Assembly: GCF_009765835.1 (NCBI RefSeq)
Contig: NZ_LMUS01000006.1
Location: 700,248-764,247 of the forward strand
DNA length: 64,000 bases
Reading direction: 5' to 3'
Source of the DNA: Granulicella sp. L56
Lineage (GTDB): Bacteria; Acidobacteriota; Terriglobia; Terriglobales; Acidobacteriaceae
Each line of letters opens with the position of its first letter. The stretch's first letter is position 1. Below the pieces are notes generated by a model. It was not told where the DNA came from. It was given only the letters and a program-made list of their open reading frames with translations, and searched no databases. This document shows, piece after piece, positions 44,601 to 54,128 of this stretch. The translations under genes were made by a program, and so were the position numbers.

Positions 44601-47255
44601 TTACGGGCGGGTATTTTCTTCTATTGCCCGCAGCAAGGCTTGCCGCAGCGCCCATTCTTCGCCCTGATTCAGCTTTGCGCCCTTGCGTGTCAGGTAGAAA
44701 ACGTCGATCGCCATCTCTCCTTCGGTATCGACCAGCGCCACCTCGATATTGCAGTTCTGCCGGGCCAGCGTGAGGCTGAGCGCGTGCAGCAGGCCCGTCG
44801 TATCCTGCGCGACGACCTCGAGCAGCGTGCTGTGCGATGAAGCTGCATCGTCGAATTCGACCCTCGACTCCACCACTACCTTTGGAACCTTGCGCCTGCC
44901 GCGCCTGCGCCCGCTCAGCAGTTTTTCAACGGAGAGAGTGCCGGTCATCACCTCGTGGACACTCTTCACAAACGCCTCATGCTCGGACGCGTTCATCTCC
45001 AGCGTGCGAAAGCTGTCGGTAAACCGGAAGCTGTCCACCACCACGCCGTGTCGGTTCGAGAACGCATCCGCCGTCACGATGTTCATGCCCCACGCCGCCA
45101 GCGCACCCGTCATGTTCGCAAACAGCAGCGCCCGGTCCGGAGTCACCAGCGTCAGCTCGCTCACGCCCGGCGCGTAGCGGAAGTCCAGTTGTACGGCATC
45201 CTCGGAAAACTTCTGGAACTGCTGGAAGTTTGCCCGAATCTGCTCCGGCGTTCGCGTCAGCACATACCGCTCGGGGAAGCCGTCCAGATACTCCGCCACG
45301 GCTGCCCGCTGTCCCGGCAGCAGCGCGGCGACGCGATGCACCAGTTCGCTCTCCTCCTGGGAGCCCACGCGGTCTTCGTCCACATTACGGTCAAGATAGT
45401 TCGACGCCGCCATGTAGAGACGCCACAGGTTTTCCGCCTTCCACGGCGTCAGTGCATCGGGGTGCACGGCATTGATGTCCGCATAGGTAAACAGCGCCAG
45501 CATTCGCAGATTCTCGGGCGTCTGTACCTTCCCGGCAAAAGCCCGCACCGTCTGCCGGTCGAAGATATCGCGACGCATCGCCAGCGACATCTCCAGATGG
45601 TTCGCAATCAGGTTGCTCACCATGCCGCTCTCGTAAGAATCCAGCTCCAGCCGCTCCAGCACGCCCTGCGCCATGGTCATGCTCTCCTTCGCATGATCGT
45701 CGGTGCTGCGGCCCTTGCCGGTATCGTGCATCAGCGCCGCCAGATACAGCAGCCCAGGATGCGGCAGCTCGCGCAGCACACGTCCGAACTGCGCTGCCCA
45801 CTGCGCCATCGGGCCTTCCTGCGCCGTCTCCAGCCCATGTAGCGTATCGATCAACACAAAGGTGTGTTCGTCCACCGTGTAGCGATGGTAGGCATCGCGG
45901 ATAACCAACGCATCGATGCCGTGAAACTCCGGGATCAACAGCTCCAGCACGCCCAGCACATGCATCGTCCGCAGCGCGTCTCCGGCATGACGCCCAGTCA
46001 GGATGCGCTGAAGATGCTGCCACAGCGCCGGTCCCTCCTCAAGATGCGCTGACAACACCGGCAGCGCGAGCAGCAGCCGCTGCTCCGCCTCTTCGCCCAA
46101 CGTACATCCCGTCCGCGCCATGGCCTCGAACACATCCAGCACAATATCGGGGTCCTGCGCCGGATCGTGGGCCGGGGCGCCGCTCCCATCATCCACCAAC
46201 GCATCCAGCACGATGCGCCCACGCTCCACACGAAATCCCTGCTGCAACGGCTCCGTGCGACGCTCGCGCCGCAGACCCAGCAGCTTCAGACGCGGCTTGT
46301 CCAGAGGGGTTTCCCCCATCATCTGCGACACGCGCCGTTCTACCCGGCGTGCATGGCGGAAGTAGAAGCGCATCCAGTACGCCGCTTCTGCATTCGGGGG
46401 CGCGGCGCCATCCATTCCAACGCCTGCCGCAGCGGCGGCATCCTGTGCCTGCCAGTCCAGCGAGTTGTCATCGCGCTCGTGCCGGTAGTGTAGAAAACAT
46501 CGAACCAGCCACAGGAACTCCACCGCTTTGCGGAACTCACTGTCTTCTTCAGCGTTCCCATTTGCCGCTGAGCGTCCTGCCGTATCCGATCCCACACTGC
46601 GCAGTAATGTCATCCAGCCACATACATGAACGTCGCGCAGACCGCCGGGGCAGTCCTTGATGTTTGGTTCCAGGTGGAAGAGCGTGTCACCGTACTTCGC
46701 ATGACGGACTCGTGTCAGCTCCGTCAGACGGGCCATCAGCCCCTTCTGCTCCCGCTGCAACAGCTTCGGTATCGTCACAGTGGCCAATTTGCGATAAAGA
46801 AGAGCGTCACCCGCAAGCTGCCGATGGTCCATCAGCGAGACCGCAAACTCGGCGTTCTCCTCGTCGAAACGCTCGCACTCGGCCAGCTTCCGCGTCGCAG
46901 GGGAGATGCGTATGCCGCCGTCCCACATCTCCTGGTTGACGCGCCGGATCGCGTCCTTCACATCTTTCTCGGCCAGCCGCCCATCCAGCAGAAACAGCAG
47001 ATCGACGTCGGAGTAAGGAAATAATTGCCCTCGCCCATACCCCCCGATCGCCACCAGCGAGATGCCCGTCGCCAGCCTGCGATCGCGCTGCACCTCTTCC
47101 GCCCAGAGTCCGCTTGCCAACTCGTCGATGGCCTTCGACCGCGCCGCAATCGTTGCAGCGCCCGTAGCCCCGGAATCGAATGCTGCGCGAATCTCCAGCA
47201 TCTTTCGCTGGTACCGCTCGCGCATCCTGCTGCCTGTGGACTCATTCGTGCTCAT
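44601..47255 (-). CDS. glnD: Bifunctional [protein-PII] uridylyltransferase/uridylyl-removing enzyme
   Basis: Senses glutamine and modifies PII on its T-loop tyrosine. Domains of the 884-residue protein: nucleotidyltransferase with GGYGRGQLFPYSDVDLLF at about 70-89, where the two aspartates bind metal; a GlnD helical linker; an HD phosphohydrolase domain with LAALMHDTGKGRSTDDHAKE near the middle; and two C-terminal ACT domains that bind glutamine. Start 47255 follows AGGAG by eight bases; the open frame reaches 47306. It lies 68 bases after glnB in the order amtB-glnB-glnD, a complete nitrogen-sensing module. Confidence 0.95.
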   Translation of the reverse strand: MSTNESTGSRMRERYQRKMLEIRAAFDSGATGAATIAARSKAIDELASGLWAEEVQRDRRLATGISLVAIGGYGRGQLFPYSDVDLLFLLDGRLAEKDVKDAIRRVNQEMWDGGIRISPATRKLAECERFDEENAEFAVSLMDHRQLAGDALLYRKLATVTIPKLLQREQKGLMARLTELTRVRHAKYGDTLFHLEPNIKDCPGGLRDVHVCGWMTLLRSVGSDTAGRSAANGNAEEDSEFRKAVEFLWLVRCFLHYRHERDDNSLDWQAQDAAAAAGVGMDGAAPPNAEAAYWMRFYFRHARRVERRVSQMMGETPLDKPRLKLLGLRRERRTEPLQQGFRVERGRIVLDALVDDGSGAPAHDPAQDPDIVLDVFEAMARTGCTLGEEAEQRLLLALPVLSAHLEEGPALWQHLQRILTGRHAGDALRTMHVLGVLELLIPEFHGIDALVIRDAYHRYTVDEHTFVLIDTLHGLETAQEGPMAQWAAQFGRVLRELPHPGLLYLAALMHDTGKGRSTDDHAKESMTMAQGVLERLELDSYESGMVSNLIANHLEMSLAMRRDIFDRQTVRAFAGKVQTPENLRMLALFTYADINAVHPDALTPWKAENLWRLYMAASNYLDRNVDEDRVGSQEESELVHRVAALLPGQRAAVAEYLDGFPERYVLTRTPEQIRANFQQFQKFSEDAVQLDFRYAPGVSELTLVTPDRALLFANMTGALAAWGMNIVTADAFSNRHGVVVDSFRFTDSFRTLEMNASEHEAFVKSVHEVMTGTLSVEKLLSGRRRGRRKVPKVVVESRVEFDDAASSHSTLLEVVAQDTTGLLHALSLTLARQNCNIEVALVDTEGEMAIDVFYLTRKGAKLNQGEEWALRQALLRAIEENTRP

Positions 47256-47323
47256 GCTGTTTTCTCCTGAAGAAAACCCAAGCCCAGAGAGGCTGCTGAA
47301 GAACATTGATGGTTCTAAATTTG

Positions 47324-47668
<345 letters not shown>

Positions 47669-47708
47669 CTATCCTCTCGAACACTCTTAGTCTCTATCTA
47701 CCGCGATA

Positions 47709-49133
47709 CTAATGAGCCCAATCGTATCCTTCTTCGCCGTGTTGCGACAGGTCAAGCCCGATGCGCTCGTCTTCTTCGCTCACTCTCAGGCCGATCGTCT
47801 TGTCTACGACGAACAGAATGATAAGCGTACCCACAATCGAGATCGCCCACGCCAGCCCAACCCCGAACGCCTGGTGGAACAATTGGCGCCAGTTGCCCTC
47901 GAACAGCCCGGTAGCCTTGCCCGCGCCGAAGATGGGATTGATGGCGCTGTTCGCGAAGAGGCCCGTCAGCAAAGCTCCCAGCGTGCCCCCCGCGCCATGG
48001 ATTCCGAAGGCATCGAGTGAGTCGTCATAGCCAAACCAGCTCTTAACCTTCACCACCATCATGTAGCAGAAGGCTCCGGCGATCAGGCCGATCCACAATG
48101 CCGACATCGGCGATACAAATCCGGCCGCAGGCGTAATCGCGACCAAACCAGCCACAGCGCCCGAGATTGCTCCCAGCGCCGACGGCTTGCCCTGCCGAAT
48201 CCACTCCACCGCCGTCCAGCCAATCACCGCCGCCGCGGCGCCAAACTGCGTCGCCACAAAGGCCGAGGTCGCCAGCGTACCAGCCGATAACGCCGATCCG
48301 GCGTTGAATCCAAACCAACCCACCCACAACAGGCAGGCACCCACAAAGCTCAGCACCACCGAGTGCGGCGGCATCGGAATCTTCGGATACCCGATGCGCT
48401 TGCCCAGATAGATCGCCGTCACCAGTGCCGAGACGCCCGAGGTGACATGCACCACCGTTCCGCCTGCAAAATCAAGGCAAGGAAGCGACCCGGTCGCATT
48501 CAAAAATCCGCCCTGGCCCCAGACCATGTGCGCCATCGGGCTATAGACGATGATCGACCACAGCACCGTGAATACCACCATCGCAGAAAACTTCATGCGC
48601 TCGGCAAAGGCTCCAGTGATCAGCGCCGGGGTGATGATGGCGAACATCATCTGATAGATCATGAAGGTCTGCAAAGGAATCGTCCCCGCATAGGCCTTGT
48701 CCGGCGCCAGCCCCACGCCGTGCAGAAACGCATTGTGCAATCCGCCGATAAACGCGTTGCCGCTGCTGAAGGCAAGCGAGTAGGTCAGCAGCCCCCACAG
48801 CACTGTAATCACGGCCATCATGGCGAAGGTCTGCATCATCGTTCCGAGAATGTTCTTCTTGCGCACCAGTCCGCCGTAGAACAGCGCCAGCCCCGGGCCG
48901 CTCATCATCAGCACCAGCGCCGCCGAGACCAGCATCCAGCCGTTATCTCCAGCCGTCTGGGCCGCGGCAATCGCCGCTGCGTTCTCGTTCTCCTGCTTTT
49001 CGAGTGCGGCAATCCGGTCTGTCTGCGCCGTCGCGGACGTCTGTGCCATCGCGACCGATCCGCACAGGACCGATCCACCGAAGATCAGGACGAACAAAAA
49101 TGAAAGAAATACCTTGGCCGCTCGAAGACGCAT
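47709..49133 (-). CDS. amtB: Ammonium transporter
   Basis: Trimeric membrane channel for ammonium. The 474-residue protein has a cleavable signal peptide (FLSFLFVLIFGGSVLCGSVAMA), a Gln/Ala-rich linker, then eleven membrane helices. Conserved pieces include GPGLALFYGGLVRKKN, the WSIIVYSPMAHMVWGQGGFL region, DFAGGTVVHVTSGVSALV with one of the pore histidines and GIHGAGGTLGALLTGLFA with the other. The cytoplasmic tail (RVSEEDERIGLDLSQHGEEG) is the usual PII-docking end. First gene of amtB-glnB-glnD. Confidence 0.96.
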   Translation of the reverse strand: MRLRAAKVFLSFLFVLIFGGSVLCGSVAMAQTSATAQTDRIAALEKQENENAAAIAAAQTAGDNGWMLVSAALVLMMSGPGLALFYGGLVRKKNILGTMMQTFAMMAVITVLWGLLTYSLAFSSGNAFIGGLHNAFLHGVGLAPDKAYAGTIPLQTFMIYQMMFAIITPALITGAFAERMKFSAMVVFTVLWSIIVYSPMAHMVWGQGGFLNATGSLPCLDFAGGTVVHVTSGVSALVTAIYLGKRIGYPKIPMPPHSVVLSFVGACLLWVGWFGFNAGSALSAGTLATSAFVATQFGAAAAVIGWTAVEWIRQGKPSALGAISGAVAGLVAITPAAGFVSPMSALWIGLIAGAFCYMMVVKVKSWFGYDDSLDAFGIHGAGGTLGALLTGLFANSAINPIFGAGKATGLFEGNWRQLFHQAFGVGLAWAISIVGTLIILFVVDKTIGLRVSEEDERIGLDLSQHGEEGYDWAH

Positions 49134-49327
49134 GTGTCTACCACTCTTTTCAGAATTTGGAGGAACGATGAAAGAGATACTTCGGCAAACCCGCGGTCAT
49201 GGCGGTGTGAACAAAAACAGCAACTTCGCCACATCGTGGGAGCGAAGGCACATTTTGCACTGATTCATTTAATCTACACAAGATGGCCAGCAATACAAAG
49301 CCGTAAATTCATCTGCCAGCAATAAAC

Positions 49328-49609
49328 TCAACCCCGCGCAAGTATCTCTCCGACAATCTGTTCCCACTCATTCCGCGAGTCGCCCTCCGCCGTCTCTCGC
49401 CCCGCCCGGTGATACCAGTAAGCGGCGTTCCCCACATCGCCCTCTTTGCGGTGCAGATAGGCATGGACGCATGCCCCGTCCGCACCCGGCACATCCTGGG
49501 CGATCTCATGCGCCTTCTGCCAGTCGCCCCGCGCGTCCCACCAGAGGGCGAGGAGAGCTCCGGTCGACTCCCCGCCTTCCACCGCTCGAAACTCCGCAAC
49601 CGTCATCAT
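49328..49609 (-). CDS. Hypothetical protein, 93 residues, helical
   Basis: Not recognised by name. ATG at 49609 has GACGGAAA shortly upstream. The sequence contains helix-turn-helix units in TPR style: ALLALWWDARGDWQKAHEIAQ followed by GACVHAYLHRKEGDVGNAAYWYHRAG, seen as WWDARGDWQKAHEIAQ and YLHRKEGDVGNAAYWYHRAG. Two to three TPR or Sel1-like repeats are plausible, with a short tail. It lies ten bases after the stop of the hydrolase gene upstream and so is probably in the same transcript. Confidence 0.65.
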   Translation of the reverse strand: MMTVAEFRAVEGGESTGALLALWWDARGDWQKAHEIAQDVPGADGACVHAYLHRKEGDVGNAAYWYHRAGRETAEGDSRNEWEQIVGEILARG

Positions 49610-49619
49610 CAAATTTCCG

Positions 49620-50558
49620 TCAATTCCCTGTGGTCGCCGACGGTACTGCAGCAGGCGCGGCATACCCCCGCTCCCGCATCCACTTGATCAGCAGATCAGG
49701 CCATACGCTCAACTGAGGATTCGTAACCGCCAGTCCGGCCCCATGCGCTCCCTGCTGGAACAGGTGCATCTCCGCTGGAACGCCGGCCTTCACCAGCGCC
49801 GAATAAAACATCACGCTGTTCATGACTGGCACCGTCCCATCATCCGTCGTCGCGAACAGGAAGGTTGGCGGCGTATCCTTCGTCACCTGCAACTCCGCCG
49901 ACATCGACTGCTCCAGTGCAGGATCAGGGGTGTCTCCCAGCAAATACTTCCGCGAACCGGAATGAACAGACGGGTCCAACATCGTAATGACAGGGTAGGC
50001 AAGAATCAAAAAATCAGGCCTGCTGCTCTGCCGGTCGATCGTATCTGTCGCGCTGGGATTACCAGCGTCGAAGTGGGTGCCCGTCGTAGCTGTCAGGTGC
50101 CCGCCCGCCGAAAAACCCCACATCCCAAGATGGTCCGGCGCGATACCGTACTCTGCCGCATTGGCCCGCACCATGCGAATCGCCCGCTGCGCGTCTCCAA
50201 GCTCGATGGGATTGTGGTACGTCGGCCCCAGACGATACTTCAGCACAAATGCCGCAACGCCGCGCTCATTCAACCAGTGAGCAATATCCGATCCCTCTTT
50301 GGTCATCGAAAGATGCTGATACCCGCCCCCTGGTGCGACCACGACTCCCGTCTTCGTCGCATTCACTCCCGACGGCAGATAAACCGTCAGCGTCGGCTGG
50401 TCCACATCCGCGGTTCCCTGCGCTCCCGGAGCCCCGCCGGGCCAAAGCAACAGCGTCTTCCCTGCTGCTGCATCCGGTGCCTGCTGCCCCTGCGCCATTC
50501 CCACACCCAACACCACTGCCAGCACACTCCCACCAACCCGCAGCAACTTCGTCATCAT
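49620..50558 (-). CDS. Secreted alpha/beta hydrolase (acetyl-xylan-esterase / BD-FAE-like)
   Basis: 312 residues with a signal peptide (RVGGSVLAVVLGVGMAQG). The oxyanion motif is VVAPGGGYQHLS and the nucleophile elbow is MWGFSAGGHLTA. The acid lies in ATTDDGTVPV and the base in FQQGAHGAGL. This set is that of the endo-1,4-beta-xylanase-associated esterase group, annotated as acetyl esterases or bacterial feruloyl-type esterases. It may deacetylate plant polysaccharides, fitting the GH51 and GH42 enzymes elsewhere in the window. Start at 50558 follows AGGAG by 11 bases. Divergent from gmhA. Confidence 0.82.
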   Translation of the reverse strand: MMTKLLRVGGSVLAVVLGVGMAQGQQAPDAAAGKTLLLWPGGAPGAQGTADVDQPTLTVYLPSGVNATKTGVVVAPGGGYQHLSMTKEGSDIAHWLNERGVAAFVLKYRLGPTYHNPIELGDAQRAIRMVRANAAEYGIAPDHLGMWGFSAGGHLTATTGTHFDAGNPSATDTIDRQSSRPDFLILAYPVITMLDPSVHSGSRKYLLGDTPDPALEQSMSAELQVTKDTPPTFLFATTDDGTVPVMNSVMFYSALVKAGVPAEMHLFQQGAHGAGLAVTNPQLSVWPDLLIKWMRERGYAAPAAVPSATTGN

Positions 50559-50710
50559 CTGCTTTACATCTCCTGTCACGCCAAAAAGCATCCTACCGCA
50601 CAGCGCAAATTGTATCCCGCGTATTGATTTCCCTGCCTAGACAAAGCGCGTTTAACCGGGCAGCAGCATTCGCACGGTACCATTACAGATCAGCAAGATT
50701 ACGGAGCCCG

Positions 50711-51322
50711 ATGAAGGAACTCGTTCAAAAGCAACTGGCCCAGTCCATCGCCACCATGCAGGCCGTCCTCGACGACCCCCAGATCGCCGACACCCTCATC
50801 AGCATTGGCGAACTTACCGCCAAGGCCATGAAGGCCGGCAATAAACTGCTGGTCGCGGGCAACGGAGGCTCCGCGGCGGACGCCCAACATCTCGTCGCCG
50901 AGTTCGTCGTGCGACTCACCGTCAACAGGCCTGCTCTGCGAGCCATCGCCCTCACCACTGACTCCTCCATCCTCACCGCCACCGGCAACGACTTCGGCTT
51001 CGACCGCCTCTTCGAGCGTCAGGTCGAAGCCCTCGGCCAGCCCGGCGACGTCTTTCTCGGCATCTCCACCTCCGGCAACTCCCCCAACATCGTCAAAGCC
51101 CTTCACCAGGCCCAGAAGATGGGGATCACCACCATCGGCTTCACCGGAAACGACGGTGGAGAGATGCGCTGCCTCTGTAACTACAACATCGTCATCCCCT
51201 CGGTCGTCACCATGAACATTCAGGAGTCGCACCTCGCCCTCGAGCACATCTTCTGCATGATCGTCGAGCGCTTCACCTTCGGTGCCGACTTCGAGACCCG
51301 GCCCCAGATATTGAGCGAATAA
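50711..51322 (+). CDS. gmhA: Sedoheptulose-7-phosphate isomerase
   Basis: SIS-domain enzyme for the first step of ADP-heptose formation, a building block of lipopolysaccharide core. The 203-residue length fits. Motifs: VAGNGGSAADAQHLVAEF, seen as AGNGGSAADAQHLVAEF, GISTSGNSPNIVKAL with the phosphate-binding serines, and the closing QESHLALEHIFC with the metal-binding glutamine/histidine. ATG at 50711 is the family start. Other heptose genes are not in the window. A DiaA-like regulatory SIS protein is a less likely alternative. Confidence 0.88.
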   Translation: MKELVQKQLAQSIATMQAVLDDPQIADTLISIGELTAKAMKAGNKLLVAGNGGSAADAQHLVAEFVVRLTVNRPALRAIALTTDSSILTATGNDFGFDRLFERQVEALGQPGDVFLGISTSGNSPNIVKALHQAQKMGITTIGFTGNDGGEMRCLCNYNIVIPSVVTMNIQESHLALEHIFCMIVERFTFGADFETRPQILSE

Positions 51323-51334
51323 CTGCTCCAGCTC

Positions 51335-51365
51335 TTGCGCTAACCGAATCCTGCTGGCGTATACT
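51335..51365 (+). promoter_or_regulatory. Candidate mscL promoter
   Basis: A good -10, TATACT at 51360-51365, stands 47 bases before the ATG. The best -35, TTGCGC at 51335-51340, gives a long 19-base spacer, so a stress sigma factor that depends less on -35 is possible. Confidence 0.35.
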
Positions 51366-51411
51366 CGGCGTGTTTTCTGAACTACAACTTTCGTTTCAAG
51401 GAGATCAACCG

Positions 51412-51807
51412 ATGCTAAAAGGCTTTCGTGACTTCGTCCTACGTGGCAATGTCCTGGATCTGGCTGTCGCCGTTATCATTGGTGCGGCTTTCTCAACGAT
51501 CGTCGCGTCCCTCACCAAGGACATCATCAATCCCCTGATAGCTGCATTTGTCGGCAAACCAGACTTCTCTGCCCTTGTGGCCCACATCCATGGCGGAGTC
51601 GTGACGTACGGCAACTTCATCAATGCGGTGATCGCCTTCTTCCTGCTCGCCTTCGTCATTTACTTCTTCCTTGTGCTTCCCTCCAATCATTTGCTGGCCA
51701 AGGTAAAAGGCCCCGCCGCCGTCACCAACAAGACCTGCGGCGAGTGCCTCTCGGAGATTCCCCTCGCCGCGCACCGCTGCAAGTTCTGCGGCCAGCCCGT
51801 CGCCTAA
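51412..51807 (+). CDS. mscL: Large-conductance mechanosensitive channel with C-terminal zinc ribbon
   Basis: Osmotic safety valve of the inner membrane. The opening FRDFVLRGNVLDLAVAVIIGAAF (quoted as RDFVLRGNVLDLAVAVIIG) and the second helix around 68-90 are typical MscL. Unlike Escherichia coli MscL, the C terminus does not end in the helical bundle (EVLLTEIRDLL-type). Instead residues 108-131 form a small metal-binding-like knuckle: Cys109-x2-Cys112 and Cys123-x2-Cys126 (TCGEC, CKFCG). The full length is 131 residues. ATG is preceded by AAGGAG with eight bases spacing. The ribbon may assist oligomer assembly or gating control. Confidence 0.93.
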   Translation: MLKGFRDFVLRGNVLDLAVAVIIGAAFSTIVASLTKDIINPLIAAFVGKPDFSALVAHIHGGVVTYGNFINAVIAFFLLAFVIYFFLVLPSNHLLAKVKGPAAVTNKTCGECLSEIPLAAHRCKFCGQPVA

Positions 51808-51829
51808 GGCCGGCGAAGTACAACGCCGT

Positions 51830-51866
51830 GCAGCGATGCCCACGCTCTAGCCGTGGGCATCGCTGC
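51830..51866 (+). terminator. Hairpin after mscL
   Basis: A perfect 15-base stem (51830-51844 with 51852-51866) with seven-base loop lies 23 bases after the mscL stop. It has no T-run, so it may stabilise the message end rather than act alone as an intrinsic terminator. Confidence 0.6.
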
Positions 51867-51910
51867 ATCGCTGATTCCCCCGCCAACCAATCTTTTCCCA
51901 AGGCAAACCG

Positions 51911-54025
51911 TTGACCTCTCCCCGCATTCTGGCCATCCTGACCCTTTTCGCCGCCATCGCCGTCTCCGCGCAGCAGCCTGCGCCACAACAGGTCTTCGGC
52001 TATCGTGACTTCACCCAGCAGGCCAAATGGGACGCCGCTTTCATGACCGTACCCGACGCCAAGCTCGCCGGCGAGCACCTCAAGATCCTCACCGCCGAGC
52101 CTCACTGGGCCAGCTCCCCCGAGGACTACAAGACCGCCCTCTACGTCGCCGCCAAATTCAAGGCCGCTGGCCTCGAAACCAGCATCCTCCCCTACAAAGT
52201 TCTGCTCAACAAGCCCAAAAGCATCCTCATCGAAGCCTTCGATGCCGACGGCACCAGGCTCATGTCCGGCCCCACGCCCGAGCACGTCGATCCCATAAAA
52301 TACGGCGGCGACCCCGGCCAGAACGATCCTCGCGTCCTCCCCGCCTTCAATGGATACTCCCCCTCCGGCGACGTCACCGCCCCGGTCGTCTACGCCAACT
52401 ACGGCACCCTCGCCGACTTCAAAAAGCTCGCCGACCTCGGCATCAGCGTCAAGGACAAGATCGTCCTCGTCCGCTACGGACAAAACTTCCGCGGCGTCAA
52501 GGTCTACATCGCCCAGCAGTATGGAGCCAAAGGCGTCCTTATCTACTCCGACCCCGCCGACGACGGCTACTTCCGCGGCGACTCTTACCCCAAAGGACCC
52601 TTCCGCCCGGCCTCCGGCGTGCAACGCGGCTCGGTGCAGTTCCTGCCAATCTATCCCGGCGATCCTGAGACCCCCGGCATCGCCTCCACGCCCGATCTCC
52701 CCGACTCCCAGCGCACCAAAAATCCGATTGACCTGGCCTCCATCCCCTCCAACCCGATTTCTTATAAAGATGCAGAGCCGATTCTCAGGGCACTCGAAGG
52801 TCCCGAGACGCCACACGGATGGCAGGGCGCTCTGCCCTTCGCCTATCACCTCGGCGGCACCAATGCCGTGACCGTCCACATGAACATCCAGCAGGACTAC
52901 GCCCTGCGCACCATCTGGGACGTCATCGGCAAGGTACCCGGCACCGACACCAGCGACAACTGGGTCATCGCCGGCAACCATCGCGACGCCTGGGTCTACG
53001 GCGCCGTCGATCCCAGCAGCGGCACCGCCGCCATGCTCGAGACCGTCCATGGCATCGGCGACCTGCTCAAGCAGGGCTGGAAGCCCAAACGCACCATCCT
53101 CTTCGCGAGTTGGGACGCCGAAGAAGAAGGCCTCGTCGGCTCCACCGAGTGGGTCGAGCAGCACGCCGCCGAGCTGCGCCACGCCGTCGCCTACTTCAAC
53201 ACCGACGTCAGTGTCTCCGGCCCCGACTTCAGCGCCGCTGCCGTGCCTTCGCTCAAGCAGTTCGTCCGCGAAGCCACCACTGAAGTCCCCAGCCCAAAAG
53301 GCGGCACCGTCTACGATCAGTGGAAGAAGGCCGAATCTCCCAAGGGGGACGACGCTAAAACCGAGACCACCGTCCCCATCGACAACCTCGGCTCCGGCTC
53401 CGACTACACGCCCTTCCTCCAACACGTCGGCGTCCCATCGACCGACATCGGCTCCGAAGGCCCCTACGGCGTCTATCACTCCACCTTCGACGACTACAAC
53501 TGGTTCATCAAATTCGCCGACCCCACCTTCGTCTATGAGCAGGAGATGGCCCGCGTCTTCGGCCTCGAAGTCCTGCACATGGCCGACGCCGACGTGCTGC
53601 CCTACGACTACCAGCTCTACGGCAAAGAGACGCTGGGCTACCTCGAAGCCGCCCAACGCCACGCCGCAAAGGTCGGACTGAATCTCGACTTCACCGCCGC
53701 TCTGGCTGCAGCCAAGCGCTTCGCCGCCGCCGGTACCGCCATTCGCGCCGTCCAGCTCAACCCACCCGCCGACACCGCCCAGCTCAACGTTGCTCTGCGT
53801 GCCACCGAGGAGGCATTCCTCAATCAATCCGGCCTGCCCCACCGCCCTTGGTACAAGCACCTTATCTATGATCCCGGCGAGTACACCGGCTACGAGGCCG
53901 TGGTCATCCCCGGCGTCAACGAGGCCATCGAAGCCAACGACGCCTCGCGCGCCCAATCGCAACTAGCAGCCCTGACCGAAGCCCTCAACCACGCCGCCGA
54001 CACCCTCGAGGCAGCCGCAAAATAG
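51911..54025 (+). CDS. Secreted M28-family peptidase, glutamate carboxypeptidase II-like
   Basis: 704 residues in the arrangement of human PSMA: signal peptide (LAILTLFAAIAVSAQQ), protease-associated domain (about 110-260) and a binuclear-zinc peptidase domain. Zinc ligands are His in GNHRDAWVYG, the bridging Asp in VDPSSGTAAM, the Glu pair in WDAEEEGLVGST, the Asp in YFNTDVSV and the His in VYHSTFDDYNWF. A C-terminal helical dimerisation domain (about 590-700) follows. Likely trims acidic dipeptides or other peptides outside the inner membrane. TTG start. The gene lies between the mscL hairpin and an extragenic repeat. Confidence 0.9.
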   Translation: MTSPRILAILTLFAAIAVSAQQPAPQQVFGYRDFTQQAKWDAAFMTVPDAKLAGEHLKILTAEPHWASSPEDYKTALYVAAKFKAAGLETSILPYKVLLNKPKSILIEAFDADGTRLMSGPTPEHVDPIKYGGDPGQNDPRVLPAFNGYSPSGDVTAPVVYANYGTLADFKKLADLGISVKDKIVLVRYGQNFRGVKVYIAQQYGAKGVLIYSDPADDGYFRGDSYPKGPFRPASGVQRGSVQFLPIYPGDPETPGIASTPDLPDSQRTKNPIDLASIPSNPISYKDAEPILRALEGPETPHGWQGALPFAYHLGGTNAVTVHMNIQQDYALRTIWDVIGKVPGTDTSDNWVIAGNHRDAWVYGAVDPSSGTAAMLETVHGIGDLLKQGWKPKRTILFASWDAEEEGLVGSTEWVEQHAAELRHAVAYFNTDVSVSGPDFSAAAVPSLKQFVREATTEVPSPKGGTVYDQWKKAESPKGDDAKTETTVPIDNLGSGSDYTPFLQHVGVPSTDIGSEGPYGVYHSTFDDYNWFIKFADPTFVYEQEMARVFGLEVLHMADADVLPYDYQLYGKETLGYLEAAQRHAAKVGLNLDFTAALAAAKRFAAAGTAIRAVQLNPPADTAQLNVALRATEEAFLNQSGLPHRPWYKHLIYDPGEYTGYEAVVIPGVNEAIEANDASRAQSQLAALTEALNHAADTLEAAAK

Positions 54026-54058
54026 AGCTTTCCAAAACCATCGTCAGCCAACAAAAGC

Positions 54059-54107
54059 ACGTCATCTCGACCGGAGCGAAGCGCAGTGGAGAGACCCCTG
54101 TATTTCG
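54059..54107. repeat. 49-base extragenic repeat, copy 2
   Basis: Same orientation as 4765-4813 and identical in 47 of 49 positions. It lies in the gap between the convergent peptidase and trans-sulfuration genes. Confidence 0.75.
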
Positions 54108-54128
54108 CCTTTGTCTTTTTTACCCGCT

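Noticed and set aside
44590..44610. A terminator after glnD based on the T-run TTTTTT
   Set aside because: No stem can be drawn before the T-run; it may just be AT-rich sequence.
49134..49260. A sigma-54 promoter before amtB
   Set aside because: The only TGGC...TTGC-like string (minus strand, TGTGGCGAAGTTGC) has seven bases between GG and GC instead of ten.
51722..53962. A 746-codon open frame on the minus strand opposite the M28 peptidase
   Set aside because: Low-complexity Gly/Val/Glu/Asp translation, no ribosome site and no recognisable domain. It is the mirror of a C-rich third-position coding gene on the + strand.
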